A DNA stretch of 64,000 nt from Streptomyces rhizoryzae (GTDB lineage Bacteria > Actinomycetota > Actinomycetes > Streptomycetales > Streptomycetaceae). The notes under the pieces are model-generated. The model did not search any database, was not told where the DNA came from, and saw only the letters and a list, made by a program, of their open reading frames with translations. Below, piece by piece: positions 14,568-23,061 of this stretch. Position 1 is the stretch's first letter; every line of letters begins with the position of its first letter. A program made the position numbers and the translations under genes. The stretch is taken from NCBI RefSeq assembly GCF_023155275.1, contig NZ_JALMUV010000018.1, positions 1 through 64,000 on the forward strand, given 5' to 3'.

Positions 14568-16376
14568 GTGAACGGTGCGGAGCCGTCCGGGATCTTCCAG
14601 CCGCTGGCGGGCGACGACCCGCGGGTGATCGCGGGGTACCGCCTGACGGCGAAGCTCGGCGCCGGCGGGATGGGCAAGGTCTACCTCTCCTACACGCCCG
14701 GCGGCCGGCCGGTGGCCATCAAGGTGATCCGCCCGGAGTTCAGCGAGGACACCGAGTTCCGCCGCCGGTTCGCCCAGGAGGTGCAGGCCGCGCAGCGCGT
14801 CCAGGGGCTGTTCACCGCGCCGGTCATCGACAGCGACACCGAGGGGCCGGTGCCCTGGCTCGCCACCGCCTACGTGCCCGGGCCCGCGCTCTCCGCGGCC
14901 GTCGCCGAGCACGGCCCGCTGCCGGTCCCCACCGTGCTGCTGCTGGTCGCCGGGATCGCGGAGGCCCTCCAGGTCATCCACGGCGCGGGCATCGTGCACC
15001 GCGACCTGAAGCCGTCCAACGTCCTGCTGGCCGCCGACGGCCCGCGGGTGATCGACTTCGGTATCGCCCGGGCCGCCGACGCCACCGCCCTGACCGGCAG
15101 CGGCGTCACGGTCGGCACGCCCGCCTTCATGGCCCCGGAGCAGGCCACCGGCGCCACCGTCACCGCGGCCACCGACGTCTTCGCGCTCGGCCAGGTCGCG
15201 GCGTACGCGGCGGGCGGCAGCCCGGTCTTCGGGGAGGGCACCTCGCACGGCGTCCTCTACCGCATCGTCCACGAGGAGCCGGACCTCTCCGGGCTCCCGG
15301 ACGCGCTGCGGGACCTGATCGGCCGGTGCCTGGCCAAGGAGGCGTCGGCCCGGCCGACCGTCGCCGAGGTGATCGCGCTGTGCGGCGCCGCGTCCGGGGA
15401 GACCCAGCTGCGCCGCCCCGAGGAGTGGCTGCCGGCGGCGGTCGCCGCCGACATCACCACCCGCGCCGCCGCCCCCGCGCCCCGGCCCACCCCGCCGCCG
15501 CCCCTGGAGGCCCCCGCGGCGGGCGTCCCGGCCCGCCCCGCGCAGCCCCCGGCCGCGCCGCCCGTCGCCCCGGTCCCCACCGCCCTGGACACCCCGCGGA
15601 CCCCGCCGCCCGGCTTCGGCCCGCCCGCCTACGGCGCGGCCGCGGCCCACCCGGCACCGCCCGCCGCACCGCCGGCCGCACCCGGCGTCCCGGCCCCGCC
15701 CGCCCCGGCGGCCACCGCCCCCTTCCCGGCCCCGCAGCCGCCGGGGAAGAAGCGCAAGGGGCCGCTCGCCGCCCTGGTCGCGGTCTGCGCGCTGGCCCTC
15801 GTCGGCGTGGGCGGCGGCGCGGTCTACTTCCTGATGCCGGACCACCGCAAGGCCGCCGCCGGCAGCGAGGCCCCCGGCGGGCGGGCGAAGGCCACGGGCA
15901 CCCCGGCGCCCGCCGCCACACCCGGCACCGGAGGCACCGGCCGCCCCACCCCGGAGACGCCCCGGCAGGACCCGGCGCCCGCCGACACCAAGGGCATCGA
16001 CCTGCCCTTCAGCTACCGCCTGGCGATGTCCGACGACCCGATCACCCCCAAGGCCCTGGACGGCGGCGGCGATGTCGCGCTCGACGGGAGCGACCTCGCG
16101 GGCGGCCGGCTCACCACCCGCAACGGCAGCACCCTGGTCCTGCTCAAGACCGGTCAGCAGGGCTCGCTCGACACCTGCCGCCACGACACCCGCTACACCG
16201 ACACCATCCCGCTCCCGCTGCTCGGCAAGGGCTCGCAGATCTGCCTGACCACCAGCAGCGGCACGGTCGCCCTGCTCAGCTACCGGGGCGCCTCGGGGGA
16301 GTCGGAGCCGAGCCGGTACATCACCCTCGACGTACGGGTCTGGCGTGGTGCGCAGGGCCCCGGGTCGACTTCCTGA
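14568..16376 (+). CDS. Membrane-anchored Ser/Thr protein kinase
   Basis: About 602 residues. The kinase domain covers about 25-285, with glycine loop LGAGGMGKVYL, VAIKVI lysine, catalytic HRDLKPSNVLL, DFGIARA and the APE of PAFMAPEQATG. A Pro/Ala-rich juxtamembrane stretch (about 310-395) leads to a single membrane segment (LAALVAVCALALVGVGGGAVYFL). Outside lies a Thr/Pro-rich linker and a domain of about 130 residues with two cysteines (TCRHDTRY and QICLTTS) that may form a disulphide and act as sensor. GTG 14568 has GGGGGA seven bases upstream. This is a Hanks-type PknB-like layout without PASTA repeats. The signal is unknown. Confidence 0.88.
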   Translation: MNGAEPSGIFQPLAGDDPRVIAGYRLTAKLGAGGMGKVYLSYTPGGRPVAIKVIRPEFSEDTEFRRRFAQEVQAAQRVQGLFTAPVIDSDTEGPVPWLATAYVPGPALSAAVAEHGPLPVPTVLLLVAGIAEALQVIHGAGIVHRDLKPSNVLLAADGPRVIDFGIARAADATALTGSGVTVGTPAFMAPEQATGATVTAATDVFALGQVAAYAAGGSPVFGEGTSHGVLYRIVHEEPDLSGLPDALRDLIGRCLAKEASARPTVAEVIALCGAASGETQLRRPEEWLPAAVAADITTRAAAPAPRPTPPPPLEAPAAGVPARPAQPPAAPPVAPVPTALDTPRTPPPGFGPPAYGAAAAHPAPPAAPPAAPGVPAPPAPAATAPFPAPQPPGKKRKGPLAALVAVCALALVGVGGGAVYFLMPDHRKAAAGSEAPGGRAKATGTPAPAATPGTGGTGRPTPETPRQDPAPADTKGIDLPFSYRLAMSDDPITPKALDGGGDVALDGSDLAGGRLTTRNGSTLVLLKTGQQGSLDTCRHDTRYTDTIPLPLLGKGSQICLTTSSGTVALLSYRGASGESEPSRYITLDVRVWRGAQGPGSTS

Positions 16377-16500
16377 CGGCCGGCACCGGGAGCGGCCCGC
16401 CGGGTCCGGACCGGCCGGTGATCCGGTTTTTCGGCCCTCCGTATGGCGCCCCGGCACCCGGTGGCGTTAACTGTCCGGCACCGTGGAGGGCCCAACGGCC

Positions 16501-16818
16501 GTGGAGGGCGCCATCGTTGTGGAAGAGCTGTGCGAGGACAGCCGGACGGCCGGGGACCCCGGCGCGCCGGACGTCGGTGGCCTGCGGCGGGCGGTGGACC
16601 GGCTCCGCCGCCAACTGGCGGTCCTGCCCGGGGAGTTACCGGACCGGGCGGTCGCCGACGAGGAGCTGGCCGCACTGGCCGCGATGACGGTCCGCGGCCG
16701 GCCGGAGGCGGCCCGGCTGCGCCGTTCGCTGCTGCTGCTCACCGGGGCGGTGGGCTCGGTGAGCGCGCTGTCGCCGGCGCTGTCCGAGGTGCGGGCGCGG
16801 ATCGAGGGGTTCGGCTGA
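16501..16818 (+). CDS. Small hypothetical protein (DUF5955-like)
   Basis: About 105 residues, mostly helical: LRRAVDRLRRQLAVLPGELPDRAVADEELAALAAM, then a C-terminal LLLLTGAVGSVSALSPALSEVR helix. The pattern resembles what is annotated as DUF5955 in Streptomyces, recalled from memory. Three in-frame GTG codons (16483, 16501 and one near 16519) could start it; GGAGGG nine bases before 16501 favours that one. It is co-directional with the kinase gene, but a 124-base gap separates them. Function unknown. Confidence 0.6.
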   Translation: MEGAIVVEELCEDSRTAGDPGAPDVGGLRRAVDRLRRQLAVLPGELPDRAVADEELAALAAMTVRGRPEAARLRRSLLLLTGAVGSVSALSPALSEVRARIEGFG

Positions 16819-16819
16819 C

Positions 16820-16850
16820 GGCCGGGCGGGGCCTCGGCGGCCGCCCGGCC
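16820..16850. terminator. Bidirectional terminator
   Basis: GGCCGGGCGG (16820-16829) pairs with CCGCCCGGCC (16841-16850) between convergent genes. Confidence 0.6.
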
Positions 16851-16856
16851 GGACGG

Positions 16857-17660
16857 TCAGGCCGGGGCCTGGTTCGCCAGCGCGACCGACAGCTGGGCCG
16901 CCACGTCCTGGAGCACCGGCACGATCTTGTCGGTGGCGGCCTCGGTGACCCGGCCGGTCGGGCCGGAGATGGAGATCGCCGCGGAGGTGGGCGAGTTGGG
17001 GACCGGGACCGCCAGGCAGCGCACGCCGATCTCCTGCTCGTTGTCGTCGACCGCGTAGCCGAGCCGGCGGACGTCGGCGAGCGCGTCGAGGAAGCGCTCC
17101 GGGTCGGTGATCGTCTTGTCGGTCGCCGCGGGCATCCCGGTGCGGCCGAGCAGCGCGCGGACCTCCTCCGGCGGGTGGTTGGCCAGCAGGGCCTTGCCGA
17201 CGCCGGTGGAGTGCGGCAGCACCCGGCGGCCGACCTCGGTGAACATCCGCACCGCGTGCCGGGAGGGGACCTGGGCGACGTAGACGATCTCGTCGCCGTC
17301 CAGGAGGGCCATGTTGGCGGTCTCGCCGGTCTCCTCCACCAGGCGGGCCAGGAACGGGCGGGCCCAGGTGCCCAGCAGCCGGGAGGCGCTCTCGCCGAGC
17401 CGGATCAGGCGGGGGCCGAGGGCGTACCGGCGGTTGGGCTGCTGGCGGACGTAGCCGCAGGCGACCAGCGTGCGCATCAGGCGGTGGATGGTGGGCAGCG
17501 GCAGGCCGCTGCTGGCCGAGAGCTCGCTCAGGCCCACCTCGCCGCCGGCGTCGGCCATCCGCTCCAGGAGGTCGAAGGCGCGCTCGAGGGACTGGACCCC
17601 GCCGCTGGCCCCTGCGGGCTTGGCATCGGCGGCGGAGGTGCTGGCGCTGGACGGCGGCAC
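16857..17660 (-). CDS. allR: IclR family repressor, AllR-like
   Basis: 267 residues. After a disordered Ala-rich start, the winged HTH (about 22-80) reads VQSLERAFDLLERM, then GLSELSASSGLPLPTIHRLMRTLVACGYVRQQ. The C-terminal IclR effector domain includes RLGESASRLLG, EETGETANMALLDGDEIVYVAQV, the PHSTGVGKALLA motif and CLAVPVPNSPTSAAISISGPTGR. It stands divergent from the racemase-permease-allantoinase-allantoicase row. AllR proteins of Streptomyces repress allantoin and malate synthase genes, with glyoxylate-type metabolites as effectors in E. coli AllR. It is the prime candidate to bind one of the recurrent motifs in this window. Confidence 0.88.
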   Translation of the reverse strand: MPPSSASTSAADAKPAGASGGVQSLERAFDLLERMADAGGEVGLSELSASSGLPLPTIHRLMRTLVACGYVRQQPNRRYALGPRLIRLGESASRLLGTWARPFLARLVEETGETANMALLDGDEIVYVAQVPSRHAVRMFTEVGRRVLPHSTGVGKALLANHPPEEVRALLGRTGMPAATDKTITDPERFLDALADVRRLGYAVDDNEQEIGVRCLAVPVPNSPTSAAISISGPTGRVTEAATDKIVPVLQDVAAQLSVALANQAPA

Positions 17661-17834
17661 GTCGCGTTCCTTTCGGGGCGGGTCGGATCGGTCTCGGCTC
17701 TCTGCCTTGCGGGCGCCGGGCCCGACCGGAGCAGCCTACCGGTCGCACCGCGCCGGCACACGGCCTATCGCACACTCGTTCCCGCCGGTCAGGGCCCGTA
17801 TGTCCCGAGGCGGCAGCTCCTTGCCCGAGATCCC

Positions 17835-17898
17835 TTGACGGTACCAGTGGCCATAGCTACGTTCTGCTGCGCGAAAGCTACTGTCCATTCTGTGGAAT
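17835..17898 (+). promoter_or_regulatory. Promoter of the racemase-permease genes, with candidate operators
   Basis: -35 TTGACG (17835-17840), 17 bp, -10 TACGTT (17858-17863). A weak motif A (TTCTG-N5-CGAAA, 17862-17876) overlaps the -10 and start point. A weak motif B-like repeat (TGTCCA-TTC-TGTGGA within 17882-17898) lies just downstream. Confidence 0.5.
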
Positions 17899-17919
17899 CC
17901 TCCAAATCGCTGGAGCGTC

Positions 17920-18699
17920 ATGCGCCTTCTCGTCATGAACCCGAACACCACGGCTTCCATGACCGCCGCCATCCGCGCCACCGCCACCGCCGCCGCCGCA
18001 CCGGGCACCGAGATCCTCGCCACCGAACCCCTCTGGGGCCCCGAGTCCATCGAGGGCCACTTCGAGGGCTACCTCAGCGCCGCCGCCGTCCTGGACCGGC
18101 TCGCCACCCTGGACACCCCCTTCGATGCCCTGGTCATGGCCGGTTTCGGCGAACCGGGCCGGGAGGGCGCCCAGGAGCTGCTGGACGTCCCCGTCCTGGA
18201 CATCACCGAGTGCGCCGCGCAGATGGCGATGCTGCTCGGCCACGCGTACGGCATCGTCACCACCCTCGACCGCTCCGTCCCGCAGATCCGGGACCGGCTG
18301 CTGACCGCCGGGCTGCTCCAGCGCTGCGCCGGGGTGCGCGGCACCGGGCTCGGGGTGCTGGAGCTGGAGGAGGATCCGGAGCGGACCGTCGCGGTGATCA
18401 CCGAGACCGCCCGTGCGGTGGTCCGGGGCGGCGCCGAGGTGATCTGCCTGGGCTGCGGCGGGATGGCCGGGCTCCAGGAGCGGGTCGCCGCCGAACTGGG
18501 CGTGCCGGTCGTGGACGGCGTCGCGGCCGCGGTGAAGTTCGCCGAGGCGGTGGCCGGCCTCGGGCTCACCACCAGCACCGGCCGCAGTTTCGCCTCGCCG
18601 CGCCCCAAGGCCATCGGCTCCTGGCCGCTCAGCCGCCACCTGGCCGGCGTCGGCTCCGCCGTGCCCACCGCGCGTTCCGGCAAGACATCAGGCATCTGA
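17920..18699 (+). CDS. Asp/Glu/hydantoin racemase family protein, probably allantoin racemase
   Basis: 259 residues. It begins MRLLVMNPNTTASMT, the family hallmark for phosphate-like/carbamoyl binding. The role would be to interconvert (R)- and (S)-allantoin so that allantoinase can use both. The second catalytic cysteine is present in CLGCGGMAG (about 184-192). The position of the first cysteine (ACFGDPG in hydantoin racemases) reads AGFGEPG here, with glycine instead. This is a real departure, and it may mean a one-cysteine mechanism or another function. The C-terminal 40 residues are low complexity. The permease gene follows after 116 bases that contain tandem repeats. Confidence 0.8.
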   Translation: MRLLVMNPNTTASMTAAIRATATAAAAPGTEILATEPLWGPESIEGHFEGYLSAAAVLDRLATLDTPFDALVMAGFGEPGREGAQELLDVPVLDITECAAQMAMLLGHAYGIVTTLDRSVPQIRDRLLTAGLLQRCAGVRGTGLGVLELEEDPERTVAVITETARAVVRGGAEVICLGCGGMAGLQERVAAELGVPVVDGVAAAVKFAEAVAGLGLTTSTGRSFASPRPKAIGSWPLSRHLAGVGSAVPTARSGKTSGI

Positions 18700-18711
18700 C
18701 GACTGACCGCT

Positions 18712-18804
18712 GAGCTCCGCCCGGCCCGCGCCGCCGAGCTCCGCCCGCCCCGCCCCCGCCGCTCCACCCGACCCGCCCTGCCGAGCTCCACCCAACCCGC
18801 CCCC
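18712..18804 (+). repeat. Four imperfect tandem repeats of about 24 bp
   Basis: Units beginning GAGCTCC (18712, 18736, a diverged one near 18759, and 18783) repeat a GAGCTCCRCCCRVCCCGCC-like core. They fill the gap between the racemase and permease genes. The repeats could space the two genes or modulate read-through. Confidence 0.6.
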
Positions 18805-18815
18805 GGGAGGGACCC

Positions 18816-20369
18816 ATGAGCACATCCCCGCACGCCCGTCCGGCGCCCCCGGACCCCCGGCTCCACAACGCGGACCTCGCCCCGGCGGCGCGGCGCAGCT
18901 GGGGCACGTACAGCGTCTTCGCGCTGTGGATGTCCGACACCCACGCGATCAGCAACTACGCCTTCGCCGCCAGCCTCTTCGTGCTGGGCCTGCCCGCCTG
19001 GGAGGTGTTCGCCGCGCTGCTGGCCGGCATCACCCTGGTCTACTGGCTGATGAACCGGATGGGGCACGCCGGGCACCGCACCGGCGTCCCGTACCCGGTT
19101 CTCGCCCGGGCCAGCTGGGGCGTCTACGGGGCCAACATCCCGGCGCTGCTGCGCGCGGTGATGGCGGTGGCCTGGTACGGGATCCAGACCTGGCTGGCCT
19201 CCACCGCGGTGGTCCTGCTGACGCTCCAGGTGGCGCCCGGCCTCGACGCCTACCACCACAACGCGGTGCTGGGGCTGTCCACCCTCGGCTGGGCCGCGTT
19301 CATGCTGATGTGGGGGCTCCAGGCGGCCCTGCTGACCCGGGGCATGGAGTTCATCCGCAAGGTGCAGGACTTCGCGACCGGGCCGGTGGTCTGGCTGGTG
19401 GTGCTGGCGCTGGCGGTCTACCTCCTGGTCAGGGCGCACGGCGACATCTCGCTGACCCGCAGCCTGACCGGCCTGAGCGGCACCGAGCAGGTCCAGCAGT
19501 CCCTGATCGCGGTCAGCCTGACCGTGGCCACGTTCCTGACGCTGGTCCTCAACTACGCCGACTTCGCCCGCTTCACGCCCGACCACCGCTCCTACCGGCG
19601 GGGCAACCTCATCGGGCTGCCGGTGAACTTCACCGCCTTCGCGGTGGTCGCCGTGCTGGTCACCGCGGGCACCATCGCGGTCTTCGGCGAGGCGATCTAC
19701 GACCCGGTGAAGGTCATCCAGAAGATCGACAACCCGGTCGTCACCGTCATCGGCGCGCTCGCCTTCATCGTCGCCACCATCGGCATCAACGTCGTGGCCA
19801 ACTTCGTCTCGCCCGCCTACGACTTCGCCAACCTGCTGCCCAAGTACCTGGACTTCAAGCGCGGCGGGATGATCACCGCGGTGCTGGCGGTGCTGGTGAT
19901 GCCCTGGAAGCTGTACTCCTCGGCGCTGGTGATCCAGTACTTCCTGGGGGCGCTGGGGGCCTTCCTCGGCCCGCTGGTGGCGATCCTGCTCGTGGACTAC
20001 TACCTGGTGCGGCGGGGCCGGATCGATGTCGACGCGCTGTTTTCGGCCGACGCCGCGGGGGCCTATTACTACCGCCGCGGTTACAACCCGAAGGCCGTGA
20101 TCGCCTTCGTCCCGGCCGCCGCGGTCTCCGCCTCGCTGGCGCTGATACCGCTCTTCGACGCCGTGGCACCGTTCTCCTGGATCTTCGGGATGGCGCTCTC
20201 GGCGCTGCTCTACGTCCTGGTCTCGGGCCGCGACCGGTCCGCCGCGACGGCCGGGCCGATCCCGCAGGACATCATCCCGTCGCAGGTCAGCGCGGGGGGC
20301 GCGGAGGAGCCGGCGGAGCTCGGGCGGTCCGCCGTGAGCGCCGGGCCGGCCGCCGCGAAGGGGTCTTGA
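18816..20369 (+). CDS. NCS1 family allantoin/hydantoin permease
   Basis: 517 residues with 12 predicted membrane segments. Family marks are NADLAPAARRSWGTYSVFALWMSDTHAISNY (start and TM1), FPVL-type VPYPVLARASWGVYGANIPALLRAVMAVAWYGIQTW (substrate-site Trp/Gln region) and LVDYYLVRRGRIDV near the C-terminus. It resembles PucI/AllP/Mhp1. Context (racemase before it, allantoinase after) makes allantoin the likely cargo. GGGAGGG lies eight bases before ATG 18816. The tail is hydrophilic. Confidence 0.88.
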   Translation: MSTSPHARPAPPDPRLHNADLAPAARRSWGTYSVFALWMSDTHAISNYAFAASLFVLGLPAWEVFAALLAGITLVYWLMNRMGHAGHRTGVPYPVLARASWGVYGANIPALLRAVMAVAWYGIQTWLASTAVVLLTLQVAPGLDAYHHNAVLGLSTLGWAAFMLMWGLQAALLTRGMEFIRKVQDFATGPVVWLVVLALAVYLLVRAHGDISLTRSLTGLSGTEQVQQSLIAVSLTVATFLTLVLNYADFARFTPDHRSYRRGNLIGLPVNFTAFAVVAVLVTAGTIAVFGEAIYDPVKVIQKIDNPVVTVIGALAFIVATIGINVVANFVSPAYDFANLLPKYLDFKRGGMITAVLAVLVMPWKLYSSALVIQYFLGALGAFLGPLVAILLVDYYLVRRGRIDVDALFSADAAGAYYYRRGYNPKAVIAFVPAAAVSASLALIPLFDAVAPFSWIFGMALSALLYVLVSGRDRSAATAGPIPQDIIPSQVSAGGAEEPAELGRSAVSAGPAAAKGS

Positions 20370-20396
20370 CGGGCCGGGTTCCGGAGTGAAAACTCA

Positions 20397-20413
20397 TTCA
20401 ACAGACTGTTGAA
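20397..20413. promoter_or_regulatory. Perfect operator motif B before allantoinase
   Basis: TTCAACA-GAC-TGTTGAA is a 17-bp palindrome (8-bp arms around A), 134 bp upstream of the allantoinase start. The same 7-3-7 form occurs at 908-924 and 12930-12946. No convincing -35/-10 pair was fixed beside it. Confidence 0.7.
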
Positions 20414-20547
20414 TTCCGAAAAGGGGCGGGTCCGCCCGCCCTTCAAGGGATTCCCCCGCATTCCGCGCCGGGGGCGGCACGGCCCGCGGCAGTCGCGCCC
20501 GCAGGCGCCGACCCGCGACCATGAAGCAACGATATGGGAGGTACTGG

Positions 20548-21888
20548 GTGTCCGAAATAGAGCTGGTGCTGCGTTCCACTCGCGTCATCACCCCGGAGGG
20601 GACGCGCGCCGCGTCCGTCGCCGTCAAGGACGGGAAGATCGCGGCCGTCCTGCCGCACGACGCCGAGGCCCCGGCCGGGGCGCGGGTGGAGGACTTCGGG
20701 GACGACGTCCTGCTGCCCGGCCTGGTGGACACCCACGTACACGTCAACGACCCGGGCCGCACTCACTGGGAGGGCTTCTGGACGGCGACCCGCGCCGCCG
20801 CCGCGGGCGGGATCACCACCCTGGTGGACATGCCGCTCAACAGCCTCCCGCCCACCACCACCACCGAGAACCTCGACGTCAAGCGCGAGGTGGCCCGCAG
20901 CAAGGCCCATATCGACGTCGGCTTCTGGGGCGGCGCCATCCCCGGCAACGTCAAGGACCTGCGCCCGCTGCACGAGGCCGGTGTCTTCGGCTTCAAGTGC
21001 TTCCTGTCGCCCTCCGGCGTGGAGGAGTTCCCCGAGGTCGACCAGGAGCAGCTGGCCGCGGCGCTCGGCGAGATCGCCGGCTTCGGCGGCCTGCTGATCG
21101 TGCACGCCGAGGACCCCGGCCACCTGGCCGCGGCCCCCGAGGCGCACGGCCCCAAGTACGCCGACTTCCTCGCCTCCCGCCCCCGGTCCTCGGAGAACGA
21201 GGCCATCGCCGGGCTGATCGACCTCGCCCGGAAGCTGGACGCGCGGGTGCACGTCCTGCACCTGTCCTCCAGCGACGCGCTGCCGATGATCGCCGCCGCC
21301 CGCGCCGACGGCGTCAGGATCACCGTGGAGACCTGCCCGCACTTCCTCACCCTGACCGCCGAGGAGATCCCCGACGGCGCCACCGAGTTCAAGTGCTGCC
21401 CGCCGATCCGCGAGACCGGCAACCAGGACGCGCTGTGGCAGGGTCTGGCCGACGGCACCATCGACTGCATCGTCTCCGACCACTCGCCCTCCACCGTCGA
21501 CCTCAAGACCCCCGACTTCGGCTCGGCCTGGGGCGGCATCTCCTCGCTCCAGCTCGGCCTGCCCGCCATCTGGACCGCGGCCCGCGAGCGCGGCCACAGC
21601 CTGGAGGACGTGGTCCGCTGGATGTCCGCGGCCCCCGCCGCCCTGGTCGGCCTCGGCGCCAAGGGCGCCATCGAGCCCGGCCGGGACGCCGACTTCGCGG
21701 TGCTCTCGCCCGACGCGACCTTCACCGTCGACCCCGCCGAGCTCCAGCACCGCAACAAGATCACCGCCTACGCCGGGAAGACGCTGTACGGCGTCGTCCG
21801 CTCCACCTGGCTGCGCGGGCGGAAGATCAACGACGGCACCACCCTCGCCGAGCCCACCGGCGAACTCCTCGAAAGGCCGCGCGCATGA
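20548..21888 (+). CDS. allB: Allantoinase
   Basis: 446 residues of the cyclic amidohydrolase (dihydroorotase/allantoinase) group. It opens allantoin to allantoate using a binuclear metal site. The metal histidines are in VDTHVHVNDPG (about 59-69). The bridging lysine is in GVFGFKCFLSPSGVEEF (about 145), later ligands are in LIVHAED and HVLHLSSSD, and the Asp is in IVSDHSPSTVD. GTG 20548 was chosen because GGGAGG (20536-20541) lies six bases upstream; an ATG at 20521 in frame has none. The stop overlaps the allantoicase ATG. The perfect motif B palindrome lies upstream. Confidence 0.94.
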   Translation: MSEIELVLRSTRVITPEGTRAASVAVKDGKIAAVLPHDAEAPAGARVEDFGDDVLLPGLVDTHVHVNDPGRTHWEGFWTATRAAAAGGITTLVDMPLNSLPPTTTTENLDVKREVARSKAHIDVGFWGGAIPGNVKDLRPLHEAGVFGFKCFLSPSGVEEFPEVDQEQLAAALGEIAGFGGLLIVHAEDPGHLAAAPEAHGPKYADFLASRPRSSENEAIAGLIDLARKLDARVHVLHLSSSDALPMIAAARADGVRITVETCPHFLTLTAEEIPDGATEFKCCPPIRETGNQDALWQGLADGTIDCIVSDHSPSTVDLKTPDFGSAWGGISSLQLGLPAIWTAARERGHSLEDVVRWMSAAPAALVGLGAKGAIEPGRDADFAVLSPDATFTVDPAELQHRNKITAYAGKTLYGVVRSTWLRGRKINDGTTLAEPTGELLERPRA

Positions 21889-23015
21889 CGACCGGCGACC
21901 TCCCCCGCTACACCGGCGACGCCAGCCCCTACGGGGGCGGCGACCCCTACGCCGACTACCGCTCCCCGGGCCCGGCCGGCTTCCCCTTCTCCCACCTGCC
22001 CGACCTCGCCGACCGGCGGCTGGGCGCCGGGGTGCTGGCCGCCAACGACGAGTTCTTCGCCGAGCGGGAGAACCTCCTGAAGCCCGAGGCCGCCCACTTC
22101 GACCCCGAGGCGTTCGGCCACAAGGGCAAGATCATGGACGGCTGGGAGACCCGGCGCCGGCGCGGCACCGACGGGGACCACCCCTTCCCGGCCGAGGGCG
22201 ACCACGACTGGGCGCTGATCCGGCTCGGCGCGCCCGGCGTGATCCGCGGCATCGTCGTCGACACCGCCCACTTCCGCGGCAACTACCCGCAGTCGGTCAG
22301 CGTCGAGGGCGCCTGCGTGGAGGGCTCCCCCGCGCCCGAGGACCTCCTCGCCGACGGCGTCAAGTGGACCACCCTCGTCCCGCGCACCGCCATCGGCGGG
22401 CACGCCGCCAACGGCTTCGCCGTCCACGCCGAGCAGCGCTTCACCCACCTCCGGCTCAACCAGCACCCCGACGGCGGCGTCGCCCGCCTGCGGGTGCACG
22501 GCGAGGTCCTCCCCTCGCCCCGCTGGCTGGCCGCGCTCGGCACCTTCGACCTCGCCGCGCTGGAGAACGGCGGCCAGGTCGAGGACGCCTCGGACCGCTT
22601 CTACTCCTCGCCGACCAACACCATCCGCCCGGGCCGCTCCCGCAAGATGGACGACGGCTGGGAGACCCGGCGCCGCCGCGGCAGCGGCAACGACTGGGTG
22701 CGCTACCGCCTCACCGGGCAGGCCGTGATCCGCGCCGTGGAGATCGACACCGGCTACCTCAAGGGCAACGCGGCCGGCTGGGCGCAGCTGACCGGCCGGG
22801 ACGGCGAGGACGGCGCGTGGACCGTGCTGCTGCCCCGCACCCGGCTCCGGCCCGACACCGTCCACCGCTTCCTGCTGGACGACGCGCCCGCGGTGACCCA
22901 CGTCCGGCTCGACATCTACCCCGACGGCGGGATCGCCCGGCTCCGGCTGCACGGCTCGCTCACCGAGGACGGCGCGGCCCGGCTCGCCGCCCGCCACCGC
23001 GAACTGGGCGGCTGA
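21885..23015 (+). CDS. alc: Allantoicase
   Basis: 376 residues built from two repeats of the allantoicase jelly-roll. GKIMDGWETRRRRG (about 80-95) and KMDDGWETRRRRG (about 255-270) are the twin repeat signatures. Each is followed by GVIRGIVVDTAHFRGNYP or AVIRAVEIDTGYLKGNA, and by LRLNQHPDGGVARLRVHG or VRLDIYPDGGIARLRLHG. It splits allantoate into urea and ureidoglycolate. Start overlaps allB (ATGA). Use of allantoicase rather than allantoate amidohydrolase means the next products are urea and glyoxylate; no ureidoglycolate lyase or urease is in the window. Confidence 0.95.
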   Translation: MTTGDLPRYTGDASPYGGGDPYADYRSPGPAGFPFSHLPDLADRRLGAGVLAANDEFFAERENLLKPEAAHFDPEAFGHKGKIMDGWETRRRRGTDGDHPFPAEGDHDWALIRLGAPGVIRGIVVDTAHFRGNYPQSVSVEGACVEGSPAPEDLLADGVKWTTLVPRTAIGGHAANGFAVHAEQRFTHLRLNQHPDGGVARLRVHGEVLPSPRWLAALGTFDLAALENGGQVEDASDRFYSSPTNTIRPGRSRKMDDGWETRRRRGSGNDWVRYRLTGQAVIRAVEIDTGYLKGNAAGWAQLTGRDGEDGAWTVLLPRTRLRPDTVHRFLLDDAPAVTHVRLDIYPDGGIARLRLHGSLTEDGAARLAARHRELGG

Positions 23016-23061
23016 CAGCAACACCCGCACGGCCACGCGGTCCTGACGCGCCGTCAGTTCG

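Noticed and set aside
18712..18804. CRISPR-like array
   Set aside because: The repeats are contiguous, imperfect and without spacers, and no cas genes are present.
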